Notes under the pieces: model-generated
The model's database searches: none
Told to the model about the DNA's origin: nothing
Seen by the model: the letters and a program-made list of their open reading frames with translations, nothing else
Assembly: GCA_036897095.1 (NCBI GenBank)
Contig: JAYMSP010002654.1
Location: 1 to 23,061 of the forward strand
Direction: 5' to 3'
Length of the DNA stretch: 23,061 bases
From: Plantago elongata
Lineage: Eukaryota > Streptophyta > Magnoliopsida > Lamiales > Plantaginaceae
Part shown: one piece after another, positions 1 through 10,764 of the stretch
Position numbering within the stretch: position 1 is the first letter of the stretch
Layout of the letters: each line of letters begins with the position of its first letter
Made by a program: the position numbers and the translations under genes

Positions 1-411
1 GAAAAATAAGTGTATTATATGTATGTTAAAATTTACTCTCGATTTCATTTAACACCAATAATTTTAAGCATAGTTTCATTAAAAAAAACACGGGCGCTCA
101 TAAAACAACATTACAAAGGAAAAAGAATCATCAAAATCATAACATTCATACCAAAATTATAATTCTACACAAAAAATTAAAGTGTTCACCAAAATTATAA
201 AAGAGAGACCATCAAAACTAAAACCAAGACTAAACCAAAGTATGCCACAACTAGATCAAGTAGCTTTGTCTTCAACACCCGAGATATGTGCCCAACACCA
301 TGACTATGTAGAGGTACATCACCGCAAACAAAAAACATGTATTTAAGGTTAAATCTCAATGGTGTAACCCTCGAGTCTCCCAAAATATAGTCACGGGACT
401 CCTCAGAGCAT
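1..411. other. Intergenic AT-rich DNA, no gene seen
   Basis: I see nothing coding here. The only open frame of note, on the minus strand between 195 and 383, begins with TTG rather than ATG, matches no family I know and looks like chance. The stretch is AT-rich with several A-runs. Confidence 0.6.
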
Positions 412-534
412 ACAAGATACTCCTATTACCAAGACAAAAGATACAAGGGTAATAAGCAAAAGAGAAAATAACAAGATACTACTATTACCGAGACAAATTA
501 AAAGATACAAGGGTAATAAGCAAAAGAGAAAATG
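412..534. repeat. Two-copy tandem repeat, unit 59-64 bp
   Basis: Two adjacent copies start with ACAAGATACT at 412 and 471. Both continue with a CTATTACC.AGACAAA block and end in GGGTAATAAGCAAAAGAGAAAAT. They differ by a few substitutions and by an insertion of about 5 bases (ATTAA) in the second copy. This is directly visible by eye. It is probably a local slippage or recombination duplication with no evident function. Confidence 0.8.
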
Positions 535-3170
535 ACTATATCCATTTATCATTTCAACTGTTATATGAAACTGTATACATTATAAAAAAAATAAACTACC
601 ACACACCCAATAGATATAAACAATTTCAACTTTACATGCAATTTAATTTATTTTGCTACAAAAATACACACTTTTTTCGACGTTTTTATTATTTATCATT
701 ATTTTAACTTTTCATATAAAATGGCACAACTATATTAATGTATGGAGTTTTTGAAAAAAAAATGTACATCATTACAAACATTATAGTTACATCCGGGAAC
801 ACATGATGTTTGATTAAGAATATGAACTATTTTATTAACAACGAAAACTCTTTGTTTAAAATCGATTTCATTCTTTATATCTTATATTGTCCGTCTGTCT
901 CGGCGAGAATCTAAGTCCGGCATCCGGTTGATCGATCCATTGACATTCTTCTTATTTACTAATTGAGGAAGAAAGAAGAAGAAGAGGCGGTTTTTAACTA
1001 ATCTCGTTTCAATTATTTAACCGAATGTCGGTCTTTTTCATCCATAGAGTCGCCTGGCCAGGTACGCGTGCCCTGTTTTTCTCGTCAAATTAGGCCGTAC
1101 TATACAGTAAACTAATCATCAATTTTATGTCAAGATTCAAGATTTTCTGTTTACAGTTGACAAAACATTAATAACTATTACTTCCACCAAGTTCCCATAT
1201 CCTTTTCTGAACTGCTTATTCAAGTTTTCATTTTTATATTTAAAAATATTTAAACTCCACATCTCATTATAATAATTTAAATTCATTAATGTAAACTTCC
1301 CAATTTTATTTCCACTATTATTTTTATAAATCCATATTAATTAATTTATTACATTAAAATTCTGTGATCGATCCTGCATGAATTTGAATTAAGCACGAAC
1401 GAAAGGAGTATTGAAGATGAGAAAATCCAGTCCAGGCCCAGCCAATTTGTTTCTTGATGAGAAATTTAGATTAGTGGACCGCCACTTGTGCGCATTGTGT
1501 GATCCAACCCCGAAGACACGATTCATCCCGGATAAACAAATCTTGTGATTAGAGAACTTCGTTTATTGGCATCATCACACAATGTTACACTATGCTTTGC
1601 TAGCTACCCATAGCCGAATTGTCCATTTCAATTTGATACCGTGCCGAATTACTTGTCCATTTCCTATTCCAATGTGTCATGTAATCAATTTTTATAGTAA
1701 CTTTTGCGAGATATGAGGTTCAATCAAAATCGGAATTCTAATCCACTATGCAACTTACTAAAGATGTCAAAATTCCTTTTACATCCATTACTAGTTTACT
1801 ACTTTCGAAATTCAATGCACACAAGCTGGACTAGAATCCTTGAGAGTTGAAAACTTCATAAAATTAAGTAAAATACATGAAGAATGTGCTCAAGGATGTT
1901 TATGAGACAACAAAGGGAGATCGCCATCGAAGACATTAGGGGGCGATCAATGACCTAGTACATAGTGTTGTATCGTCAGAATTTTGGTGTTTAATTACAC
2001 TTTAAGTATGTTTGTTAGTCCTCTCAAGCAACCCCTTTCTTCTAACAAGAGAATGATTATACAATATATAATAATGATTATGTATTTTTGGTATACTTTA
2101 CAATGGCTATTTGTTTAGAAGATATATTCCGGTCATTTTTTTCTCTGATATAGTGAATTATTACACGTGTCTGGAGTATTTCATACGTCGGAAGTGTCTC
2201 AAGCGTCGAATGTATCTCAAGGGCTTAATACATGTCATATCGTGATTCAATCTCGAAAATTATTTTCAAAGAAAAGTTTAAAAAAAAGAAAGAGAAATTC
2301 AAAAATACAAAAGTTATTGTGTCGTCCGCGTGAGATACCCATACGCGTGTAATAAATCACTTAATTGGAGGTAAAAAAATGATCAAACTATATCTTCCAA
2401 ACAAGTATTCACAGGTAAAAAAAAAAAAAAACACATAATCATTCCTCAGTATGTGGATGTCTTGACATACTTTAACAAATTTGACACTCGGTAGAATAAA
2501 AGAATGAATTATTTCTAAATTTGGACTCCACCTAATTAGTGTTTGGTTTCTTATGACACTGTATGTAGTCTATAATATCTCATGTCACATAAGTCACAAC
2601 ATAATTGAGATATTGTTTCTAATTATTAGTGTGTAAACTGCGCGCTGGTACAAACATAGCCATATAATTTATATGAAGAATATACTTATATAAATTAAAC
2701 TAGCTTCTTGGCATTGGAATTTATCCAAACCTTTTTGCATTAATAACATACTAATACTTAATGTCACAATCATTAGTCAATGAACTCAAACTAGTGTCAA
2801 TTTAAATAGTTTCCAAGTGAGATATGATCACACTCAATTCTGTTTCTTGTAGAAATATAAAAATGTTTGGTATACTAAGATAATGAAATGGTGCTACAAT
2901 AATGCCAGATGTCTATCAATTTCCTCAAATCTAATCTAATTAATGGAGAATTATACCCTTAAGTAGGACCCTTAACGGCATGGTTTTCCTTGATGGTGGC
3001 TTCGCACGCAAAAGATGTGTCAAAATAAATATTTGAATGAGCTCACTTGTTGAATTTTTTGTTCTCCTATTTGCCAACAATGCGAAGGTTTCATGTTAAA
3101 TGGCGTTAAACATGGACCAATTCTACCGACTTGTAGATGTTATTTGGAGACAAAGCTATTCGAATGGCTT
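535..3170. other. Intergenic DNA, no supported gene
   Basis: This 2.6-kb stretch has many stop codons in all frames. The 61-codon frame at 2167-2352 opens with GTG and is lysine-rich low-complexity sequence, so I do not call it a gene. A 13-14 base A-run lies near 2417. The part around 2160-2230 repeats short words of the type GTCTCAAGCGTCGAA, which may be decayed transposon sequence, but I cannot place it in a family. Confidence 0.5.
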
Positions 3171-3189
3171 AGTTTTTAAAAAACTAAAG

Positions 3190-3296
3190 TTCTATCTAGT
3201 TCAGTTCAACTTAGTTCTATTTAGTTATAATTTATATTACACTTTAATTTAATTAAGTTCCATTCAGTTCAGTAAATTTCAGTTAAAGAGAATACA
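3190..3296 (+). mobile_element. MITE of CAGTT/CAGTC-rich family, copy 1 (degenerate)
   Basis: The sequence consists of repeated TAGTTCAGTT, CTATTTAGTT and ATTCAGTTCAGT words around a central TATAATTTAT. It ends with CAGTTAAAGAGAATACA. The order of blocks and the right end match the better preserved copy at 16220-16380, whose end is AATTGAAGAGAACACA. The left terminal inverted repeat is not recognisable here, so the left border is approximate. There is no coding capacity. It is a non-autonomous DNA element whose superfamily I cannot assign from sequence alone. Confidence 0.55.
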
Positions 3297-5126
3297 GTCT
3301 TACACTATTATATTATTTATTCAAAAAAAACTATATTATGTTAACGGAATAATTTTACACGAACATATATGAAATGTTATTTGTGTTCTCTACTTTTAAC
3401 ATTACAATCAACATCCGAGGGAAAATGTCAACAATATCTGCAATTCTCCAATACCAACATTACACTGTGCTTTAGTATTAGTTAATCTTGTCATTACAGA
3501 ATTTTACTGGTGAGATATATGTGCAAGAAATTAATTCCAGATTTGTAGGATCTTTATTTTGGTTTTACTCGCATATTTCCTACTACTATATTTTCCTCAT
3601 TTTTGATTGACTCATACACGTAACTGCGATTTTAAGTCCATGTACAAAGATCAAATGAACCGGAACAGAAAGAAATTTCGATGTACCTCGTGGCTTTGAA
3701 TTAATTAGGTGGAATACTGGAAATGGCTGCTAAATTTCTTGAACCAGTTTCCCTTTGTGACTTGGTCACTAGTAGTAGCTACTTCGTTTTTTTCTTCCTA
3801 TAGTATTATATTTATGACATGCTCAATTAATACTGAACCTGTTTTATTCCAACTTTATATTACTTTGTACGTTATCGTCTATAGGTAAATTGTTATTTTT
3901 GTAAAATTAATTTTTGCTTAACACAATTATCATGCTAGGGTAAGGATGTGAACGATGTACCCAAGTTAGATGGCTCAATAGCTAGTGGTCGAAACTCGAA
4001 AGCACAATAGTGTATGTAACATCGGACATGTAGCATGGAATGATAGAGTGAATCAACACGGACCAACCTAAAAATTACGGACAACCTATATGTTCGACTT
4101 AAATAAACATGTTTACTCTGTTATCCATGACCTCAAATGTCAAAGTCTGAATAGAGGATAGTGAACATTAAGAGTGACAATACATGGAACGGTACTTTGG
4201 GCTTGACGGAGCAAATCCGGGGTCTCTCTAAAAAAGGAGTCTGGAAATTGCTCTGGGTATGACGCTTAATTTCCCCAAATTTATATCGGTATTCGTCCTT
4301 CAAATCAATATCGTAAAATGATTAAAAAATGTAGCAAATAAACAATCATCCTTGCAATCTTTGATTCCTGATTGTCCATACGAGTTGATCTGCTCAAATT
4401 CAGGCAGCTGTATGAGCTAAACTATCCGCGAGGAGATGGACGGGAGAAATTCTTCAAAATTTTCAACCTCCACAAATAGTACATATATACCTTTCCGATT
4501 TCGATATAGTCTAAGAAATAGTCTAATAAATGATACCATTCTAATCTTCTTATGAAGAAATAAAAATCAATGCACCATTGGATTTGGACATCATAATAAT
4601 CCACTTATTCATTAAAAATGTAAATTAAGTTGTGTGAATGGGATAGAGATTATTAAGGTAGAAACAAATGGTGTATGAGGAATTAGCATACACGTCTGCC
4701 TATAATAATATATTGAGATCTAGTACACGGGTTGGTATGGCTTAAATTGGCCACCTCTTTGCAAACTAAATAACCAGTTGGCACACACAACATGAGCCGA
4801 ACGTGATGACTATCCTACCAACATTACACATTTTTCAAACCCAGTTTTAAACATCCACACATATTTAAACAAAACAGAACAAATTCAATTTATTTCTCCT
4901 TTACCCATCAACAAAAGTTGCAGGCGGTATCTAACTAGGATTTTCTTGTCATAATACACACACGGAGCAACTTGTACGAGAAACCTTCCTTCCCTGAAAA
5001 AACGAGATCAGCATCATATGTTTAATTACGAGTTAATATATATTATAAACTTTAAAATATGTGTAATTAATACATACAAACATAATGAATGATTATTACA
5101 CATACAATGTCTCAAACTAAAAAATG
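3297..5126. other. Intergenic DNA, no supported gene
   Basis: No frame with family resemblance is present. The 60-codon minus-strand frame at 4422-4604 has no recognisable motif and is most likely chance. This is mixed AT-rich sequence upstream of the SINE and the peptide gene. Confidence 0.5.
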
Positions 5127-5202
5127 AAGTGCAGCTCAGTTGGTAATACGCTTCACCTCCAAATAATAGGTCGGGGTTCAAATCACCTTTAACTGTTTTT
5201 AA
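5127..5202 (+). mobile_element. tRNA-derived SINE, copy 1
   Basis: The head looks like the first part of a tRNA. An A-box-like CAGCTCAGTTGG lies at 5132-5143 and a B-box-like GGTTCAAATCAC at 5175-5186, with a GCTTCA block between. About 30 bases separate the two boxes, as in internal RNA polymerase III promoters. A T-run (5196-5200) follows and could end transcription. A second, reverse-oriented copy at 17249-17337 shares GAAGT.CA.CTCAGTT, CGCTTCA and AATAGGTCGGGGTTC.AATCA. That makes a dispersed element more likely than a single relic tRNA gene. The cloverleaf is not complete, so it is not a functional tRNA. It lies about 275 bp upstream of the TATA box of the IDA-like gene. Confidence 0.7.
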
Positions 5203-5477
5203 AAAAATTCAAATTAAACATAATATCTTTATCATTAAATATGTGATGTTAATTTAATATATTTAAGAGATTGTATCCGTACCTTAATTTTTATTCTATA
5301 ATTGCTTAATTTCGTGCGTGAAATGAAGCGTTGACATTGAAATTCAACATCCAATTGCGTGCGACTTCTTCTATGAATTTTTTCCATCATTTGTCACAAG
5401 CCTTCACATCACAATTTCCACCTAAATTTCTATGCTTCTTCGTGTAACTATATCAATACAAATCCACACCCCAAATT

Positions 5478-5489
5478 CTATAAATATAT
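5478..5489 (+). promoter_or_regulatory. TATA box of the IDA-like gene
   Basis: CTATAAATATAT is a strong plant TATA box. It lies about 90 bp upstream of the ATG at 5570, which leaves room for a leader of about 55-60 bases. Its position also argues against the in-frame upstream ATG at 5432, which would lie before the transcription start. Confidence 0.65.
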
Positions 5490-5569
5490 CTTCTCTACCC
5501 ATTTTGATCTCCAACAAAATATATACATTACCCCAAAAGAGAAACTATTCCTCATATTCAAAAACCTCC

Positions 5570-5827
5570 ATGAGCTCGAAACCGATGAGACTCTACGTAC
5601 TTTTGGTCGCGTTTCTCCTCATATGCTCGACGAATTCTTGCTCCGCTATCCGGCCAGGCCGCATGCTTACGGAGGAACATGACGACAACTCTAAAATGGC
5701 TCTGAAGCAGTTTCAAGATCAAGAAAAGGGAAAAGTGACAAGTAGATTGTATTTCACAAAGCTACCCAGAACAATTCCTATACCACCTTCTGGTCCATCC
5801 AAGAGGCACAATTCTATACAAGACTGA
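5570..5827 (+). CDS. IDA/IDL-family secreted peptide hormone precursor
   Basis: This is an 85-residue prepropeptide. Residues 6-26 form a hydrophobic signal peptide (MRLYVLLVAFLLICS), followed by an acidic, variable region. The C-terminus carries the conserved block PIPPSGPSKRHN at residues 70-81, with a basic LPR just before it and a four-residue tail SIQD. This differs from the Arabidopsis IDA active peptide PIPPSAPSKRHN only by Gly for Ala at position 6. Pro76 matches the proline that is hydroxylated in mature IDA. Family members are processed in the secretory path or apoplast and signal through HAESA/HSL receptor kinases in organ abscission, lateral root emergence and stress. Which of these roles applies here is not visible. 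I chose the ATG at 5570 because it leads straight into the signal peptide and lies after a good TATA box. An in-frame ATG at 5432 would give 131 residues with an unlikely N-terminus. The gene is intronless, as is usual in the family. Confidence 0.88.
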   Translation: MSSKPMRLYVLLVAFLLICSTNSCSAIRPGRMLTEEHDDNSKMALKQFQDQEKGKVTSRLYFTKLPRTIPIPPSGPSKRHNSIQD

Positions 5828-7501
5828 GCGAAGAAGTTTCAGCCTTGAAGAATTTGATTCAATTTGCTAGATTAGCCATTTTTTGTTGGTAAGTATAATT
5901 ACTCAATTATACTAGGCATCTTAGTGAAAGGCAACATATGTTGATCATGATTATTCTTTTGTTTTTTTCTTTCCACACACATACATGATCTTTAGGCAAC
6001 TTCAATTTTTTTTCCTTTTCATTTTTTGTTCTTGAATGTTTATTAACATCAGAAGATGTTGATGAACTAGATATATTATTGTAAACAATGTACATACATA
6101 TATACATATTTGTTTCTTTTAAATGTGTATCGATCGTCAAAGGATTGGGCTTTATTTGACGGAAATCACCGTCATAGGTTAGGTTGACGTTGAATATGGA
6201 GCTGTACCACGCGTTGAAATTCATGTGTTTGTTCTATTAGTGTGTTAATTGAATATATATGATATCATTCATTAAGTCATTTTCTTAATTAATGTTTATT
6301 AGACTAAACAAGTCGGATTAGTTGTAAAAAACAGGCTATAGGTTCGGTACACATATGAATCGTGGGGACAAATCTACAAAAAGCGTGTAGTTGAGTAGGC
6401 ATGGACCAAGTAAGAAAAACAACTATGTTCCAAATACTCATACAGGGTCTCTGAATATGAAACAACATTTGATCAGTCGTCCATGCCCTCTATAAGGTAG
6501 TAGTCATAGTCCTCCACCAAGACACTTCAAAGAAAGGTATTTTCCAGGAGGATATATATGATCATGATTCTTGAGATTTAGCAATTGCTCTCACGTAGAG
6601 GTGCGCTTGGAGTGCTCTATGAGTATAAACAACTTATGTGAAGACTCGTTAGGACGAGTTGAGATTACCCTAGTTACAAGGTTTTGTCCCTAATTTGTGG
6701 GGACTACCTCGAAAATGAGCCATAATTGAACTAGTCATGAAACATCGTTTCAATACATTTGCAAGATGTAGTTGTCATGGACCTCAAGACTTAGTGGTTA
6801 CTTGATGGCAAGTCCCGAGGATCCACCTTATATAGGAATTTAAAGACGATATATCTTTGTCTCTACGGGGTATTATCATTTCCATAAATATCTTGAGATT
6901 ATTTACTAGATATTCACTTGTTACTAATTATATTACTTGAGATGTTTCAAGTTTAAGGTACCCATCGAACCTCTGTTAAATTGACCACTTCCCATCTCCT
7001 CACTCGCATGCACCATCAAGAAGCACCAACAACTGACTTTTTGAGTTAGCTAGATTTTAACATCATGCACATCATCGATAGAGGGGTGATTGACAATTGA
7101 CACCTAGATACAAAATATAAGAGGTTTCTTACTTGTTACATACGTAAAATCCATATTCGTGTTAATTTGTCTCACAAAGCATATCCACATGATTGTTTAA
7201 AAAGTAGACTCCTATCAACTTAAAATTTCACATGGCATGTATCCTTAAAATAAATTTATTTAGTTCGTATCAAAACGAAATAATATTTTTATAAAATGTA
7301 TAAGTTAAGATTCTAATCATTATCACACGTTATATACACCGATCAAATATTGAATCTGAACCATGTCACAAAGTGCATTTCCCTTAGATTATTGCAATTT
7401 CTATGACTCTCCCCAACTTGAACTTTGTTTTATTCTGATTAATTAGTCTTCCGTTCTTGTCAAGCAAACAACAATTTGGTTGCTCGGTCTCAGTCTCTCA
7501 C
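5828..7501. other. 3' flank of the peptide gene and intergenic DNA
   Basis: The first 100 bases or so should be the 3' untranslated region of the IDA-like gene. I see no canonical AATAAA there. The rest has no supported gene. The 105-codon minus-strand frame at 5907-6224 is low-complexity (Ser, Lys, Asn), overlaps the likely 3' end of the peptide gene and matches no family I know. Confidence 0.5.
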
Positions 7502-7607
7502 GGTCAAAAGCAACTTGCAGTACAAGTCAAACCAAGCTATTGACCCGACCCGATCGGTGGTTTACTTTCTATATTTAACTAAACTTTTGACTTGATCACA
7601 GATTGAC
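7502..7607. promoter_or_regulatory. Cluster of five W-box cores (TTGAC)
   Basis: TTGAC, the core bound by WRKY factors, occurs five times in 106 bases. On the minus strand it appears as GTCAA at 7503 and 7526. On the plus strand it appears at 7540, 7587 and 7603. Chance would give well under one. No gene start follows within several hundred bases on either strand, so regulatory use is not shown. Confidence 0.3.
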
Positions 7608-8159
7608 TTCCTGAGTCACCATAAACCTAAGGATCAAACAAACAAAGTGCTAGAATTTGGCTTTGGCAACGCGACTTCATAAATTCAACTAACCTCAAAA
7701 ACCTTAGCTGGAGGTTGACGACTTCAATGTAATTAATATGCCTAATCCGATTATTCTAAATCTCTCGAAAATGAATGAAAAATATCGAAACGCTACAGTT
7801 TTAACTTAACCCCAAGTCCTCAACGAGGTTAACGGATTTGGAGTCCAAAACTCCTACTTTTATTTTGAAACACCTAAACTCTTTTAAAATCGATATCCTG
7901 AAATACTTAGATAGGAAAGTAAAGTTTGGAAACTCACCTTTTCACATTTATATAATCTCTCACTCCTTAACTTAAAAAGATTATATAATCTCTTCGTATC
8001 ACTTGGACATGTCAGAATACTATCTAAAAAACGATTTTAGTGTCGTGAGGGTTGATGGAGTTGTATACCAAACTAGCACACACCAAAGTACAGACATCGG
8101 TAACATAGACATTACCGAATTATTTTTGAACTGACGGTAGATTGTATCCTAGTATGAAA
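7608..8159. other. Intergenic DNA, no gene seen
   Basis: AT-rich sequence with stops in every frame and no recognisable motif. Confidence 0.5.
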
Positions 8160-8451
8160 CTGTTCGTGAGGTTGAGATCCAGTTTTGATGATAAAGTCAG
8201 GTGTGGAAAAAGCAAAAGATACTCGTGATGCATGTTTGAGGATCCCCTGGTGATTGAGGATTTTACTATGTTGAGTTTTGGATTTCAGTTTGTTTTTTCA
8301 TGTACTTGGTTAGGAGAACTTTTTAGTTGTGGTTTGAAATTTCATATGTGTTACGATGATCTGTATATATCTCTTTTGTAATTGTTTTGTTGAGAGCATT
8401 ATGTGTGCTCTTAACTCTTATCAATAAAAATTTTGGTCATTTAAAAAAAAA
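8160..8451 (+). mobile_element. Possible 5'-truncated retroposed fragment with poly(A) tail
   Basis: The stretch reads like the 3' end of a transcript. It is TG- and T-rich, with a signal TCAATAAAAA at 8421-8430 followed 13 bases later by a 9-10 base A-run (about 8443-8451). This is the pattern left by LINE or processed-transcript insertion. I could not find matching target-site duplications next to the A-run, and no reverse transcriptase motif remains. It could equally be the decayed 3' untranslated region of a lost gene. Confidence 0.3.
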
Positions 8452-8573
8452 TCTATTCACATCATTCCATATTTCCATGTTTCGCTATACTGGACAGATC
8501 TGACAAAGTGAAGATGAAATATGTTCCGGCCCAACAGTTCAAGGCCAAAATCTTAAGTCGTTAGAAAAGATTT

Positions 8574-8707
8574 GGCCTATCATGTTCGTAAGTTTAGATT
8601 ACTGTGATTTGTGGGCCTATCATGTTCTTATTGTAATTCGGGCCCATCATGTTCATAAGTTTAGATTATTGTGATTTTTGGGCCTATCATGTTTTCGTAA
8701 ATAAGAT
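8574..8707. repeat. Two-copy tandem repeat, 67-bp unit with sub-repeats
   Basis: GGCCTATCATGTT or GGCCCATCATGTT starts at 8574, 8614, 8641 and 8681, giving spacings of 40, 27 and 40. The larger unit is thus 67 bp and is present twice, at 8574-8640 and 8641-8707. The inner AAGTTTAGATTA.TGTGATTT block is shared. The arrangement suggests duplication of a unit that already held two copies of the short motif. Confidence 0.75.
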
Positions 8708-9031
8708 AACGGAACGCAGATGTTAACAATATCAAGAGTTTTCACACCAAAAAAAAAGAACAAAAATTATCTAGAGTCTCTTTGCAAATCACATCTATTC
8801 TTTAAACATAAACATTTAAAAAATATATTTTTAAGTTGTAACACTTCCGTTTAAGGTACCTTATTAAAGATCGATCTAGTTATCATCGGTTCAGGCCATT
8901 AGCATGCCAATCAACCAAACAAGTATGTTGCCACTACAAGCCCATCACAAAAACTTAGTTTGTAAAAATAAAATAGTGGATTGGAATGGATTTTTGTCTC
9001 ATCCATATATAGTCATACTCGATACTAAAAA
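8708..9031. other. 5' flank of the LTR element, no gene seen
   Basis: This is AT-rich sequence. The 61-codon frame at 8904-9089 starts with ATG but runs into the LTR at 9032, which makes a real gene unlikely. Confidence 0.5.
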
Positions 9032-9179
9032 TGTTAAAAATATAATTAAATTAAAACTCCTTAACATTAGTACTTTAAAGTATTATTAAATTGGAATTCC
9101 TTATTATATCTAGTTATACATACTTGTATATATGTATGAGATTGATGAATGAGATGAGGTAGGGAAAATAGTTCTCTCA
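9032..9179 (+). repeat. 5' LTR of the copia-type element
   Basis: It starts TGTTAAAAATATAATTA and ends GTTCTCTCA, giving the expected TG...CA borders, and is followed at once by the primer-binding site. It aligns over its length with 10774-10932, for example through the shared block ATTCCTTATTATATCTA followed by TTATACATACTT. Confidence 0.85.
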
Positions 9180-9192
9180 TGGTATCAGAGCC
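9180..9192 (+). other. Primer-binding site (initiator tRNA-Met)
   Basis: TGGTATCAGAGCC lies directly after the 5' LTR. It is the standard minus-strand primer site of plant copia retrotransposons. Confidence 0.88.
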
Positions 9193-9670
9193 ATGTAAGT
9201 CTCCAACGAGCATTGGTCCTGTTTCTCCTCCTTTCCCTCGATGAATTTTGTAAAGAAAAGACAATTTTCGTATAGCTTGACAGCACAGCGCAATCCGAGG
9301 AAAATCAGAGTTTTTCGGAGATTTTCAGCTGTTGGATCGTCACGAAATTTTGACAGCAGCAAGATAACTCGTGGAACTACAATCTGGACGGTGGATCGGA
9401 ATCAAATCAGGTTTAATAGGTCAAACTACGCTCTCAGTTAAGCAGCAGATTGCTGAAAATTATGATCCAATCTCATATGATATCTTCGCCAGGTAATCAC
9501 TCATATTTTCCCTCACTGTAATCAATGTGATTGTCCTTGCCTATATATATTTTGTATCTTTTCCCTCCTTTATCTTCCGCTGCAGAACTCCCATATACAG
9601 AACCTCACGTTTGATATATTCACATATATATAGAATCTCACGTTCTTATATCTCTTTGGAGTTCTCCTCT

Positions 9671-9890
9671 GATCGAATAGTCCATGTCGATCCCCTCCCG
9701 TGTTCAAATAGTTTTCTTTAATCTGTCGAACTTCTCATTTCATTGAACAACCCACTGTTGTCGATCTCCTCCCATGTTCAAACAGTTTTATTCAATCTGT
9801 CAGACTTCTCTTCTGATCGAACAACCTACGGTGTCGATCCTCTTCCGTGTTCGAACAATTTTCTTTAATCTGTCGAACTTTCTTCTATCC
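9671..9890 (+). repeat. Three tandem copies of a ~74-bp unit inside the LTR element
   Basis: The words GTCGATC.CCTCCC.TGTTC, AATCTGTC..ACTTCTC and GA.CGAA.A..CC recur in order. GTCGATC starts at 9686, 9760 and 9833, so the period is 73-74. The copies differ by scattered substitutions. They lie in the non-coding interior of the retrotransposon, roughly 500 bases after the primer site. The third copy fades after ATCTGTCGAAC. Confidence 0.8.
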
Positions 9891-10764
9891 TCCTGCAATT
9901 GTCGCAATCGTCGTTCTCCTGTCCAGGGATCGCCCCAGCATGTTCGATCTTCATCGATCGCCTCTGCAATTGCTCGCGATCGTCAATCGCCCTCTTGTCC
10001 GACGTACAATCCTCCGGCCAGGATCTTCTTCTTTTGATTACGCAGTGAATTTCTCTTCTTCTTATGCAATTGAGCTATTTCTTCCCTTGCAGTCTACTGC
10101 TGCATTTTCTCCACGCGTCATCGTTTTCCTCGAGCAACTGTCTGGGCTCCGTTCTGAGATCAGATTAAGCTCCCGAAGTCGCACGTCCTGATCAAAAGGG
10201 TTCTCATCGTCCCTATATCAACCTGACGCGCCACCAGGCCATCCCACACAGCTTCCAAGTCCGAAGCTCCTTTTTTTGTTAGAGTTCGAGAGTTTTTTAA
10301 TTCCATCTCCAGTCGTTCAAGCTAGCTTTCTGAAGCTCTTGCTCCGGTATATCTTGGACTATTAAGGTCACATGTTAACCCCTCTCTGCCTACTCAGGAA
10401 TATCTCTATGTGATCAATTATTGATCCTTCTTTTTCCACCTCTCTGTGGCATTATTTATCCCCTATTTTGGATGTCTCTCTATGTCTGCTCTGGGTGAAC
10501 TTCTTCTACCCGACTCTTGCAGACTCGAGCACCTCACTGGAGTAGGGTACAATATTTGGGTCCTCGTTGTCCATAACCAACTGTCCATGGTGTTGTCCAT
10601 TGTACATTTTACCTCGTCTGCTCTCGTACAACATCAATATAAAACGTCATGGATGAAATATGTTGATTCTTACCTATAAGTCGATTTTCACCAAAGGACT
10701 TTCACAAGTATCGTTTGACGTTTTTGAGGACATTCTCAGCGTTAAGCAAACTCTCGTTTCGACT
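9891..10764 (+). other. Non-coding CT-rich interior of the LTR element
   Basis: There is no retroviral domain here. The frames at 9774-10037, 9847-10191 and 10446-10679 lack zinc-knuckle, integrase or polymerase motifs. The base composition (CT-rich, GC higher than the flanks) is unlike the surrounding DNA, which fits a distinct origin. Confidence 0.6.

Noticed and set aside
2167..2352. 61-codon frame with GTG start
   Set aside because: It has a non-ATG start in a plant nuclear context, lysine-rich low complexity and no promoter or family signal.
5130..5190. Functional tRNA gene
   Set aside because: The A and B boxes are present, but acceptor, anticodon and T-stem pairing cannot be completed, and a second diverged copy exists, so a SINE fits better.
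5432..5569. N-terminal extension of the IDA-like precursor from an upstream in-frame ATG
   Set aside because: The ATG lies before the TATA box, and the extra 46 residues would bury the signal peptide inside the protein.
9774..10191. Overlapping frames of 87 and 114 codons as a gag protein of the LTR element
   Set aside because: No capsid or zinc-knuckle motif is present. The CT-rich composition and the overlapping frames point to non-coding interior.
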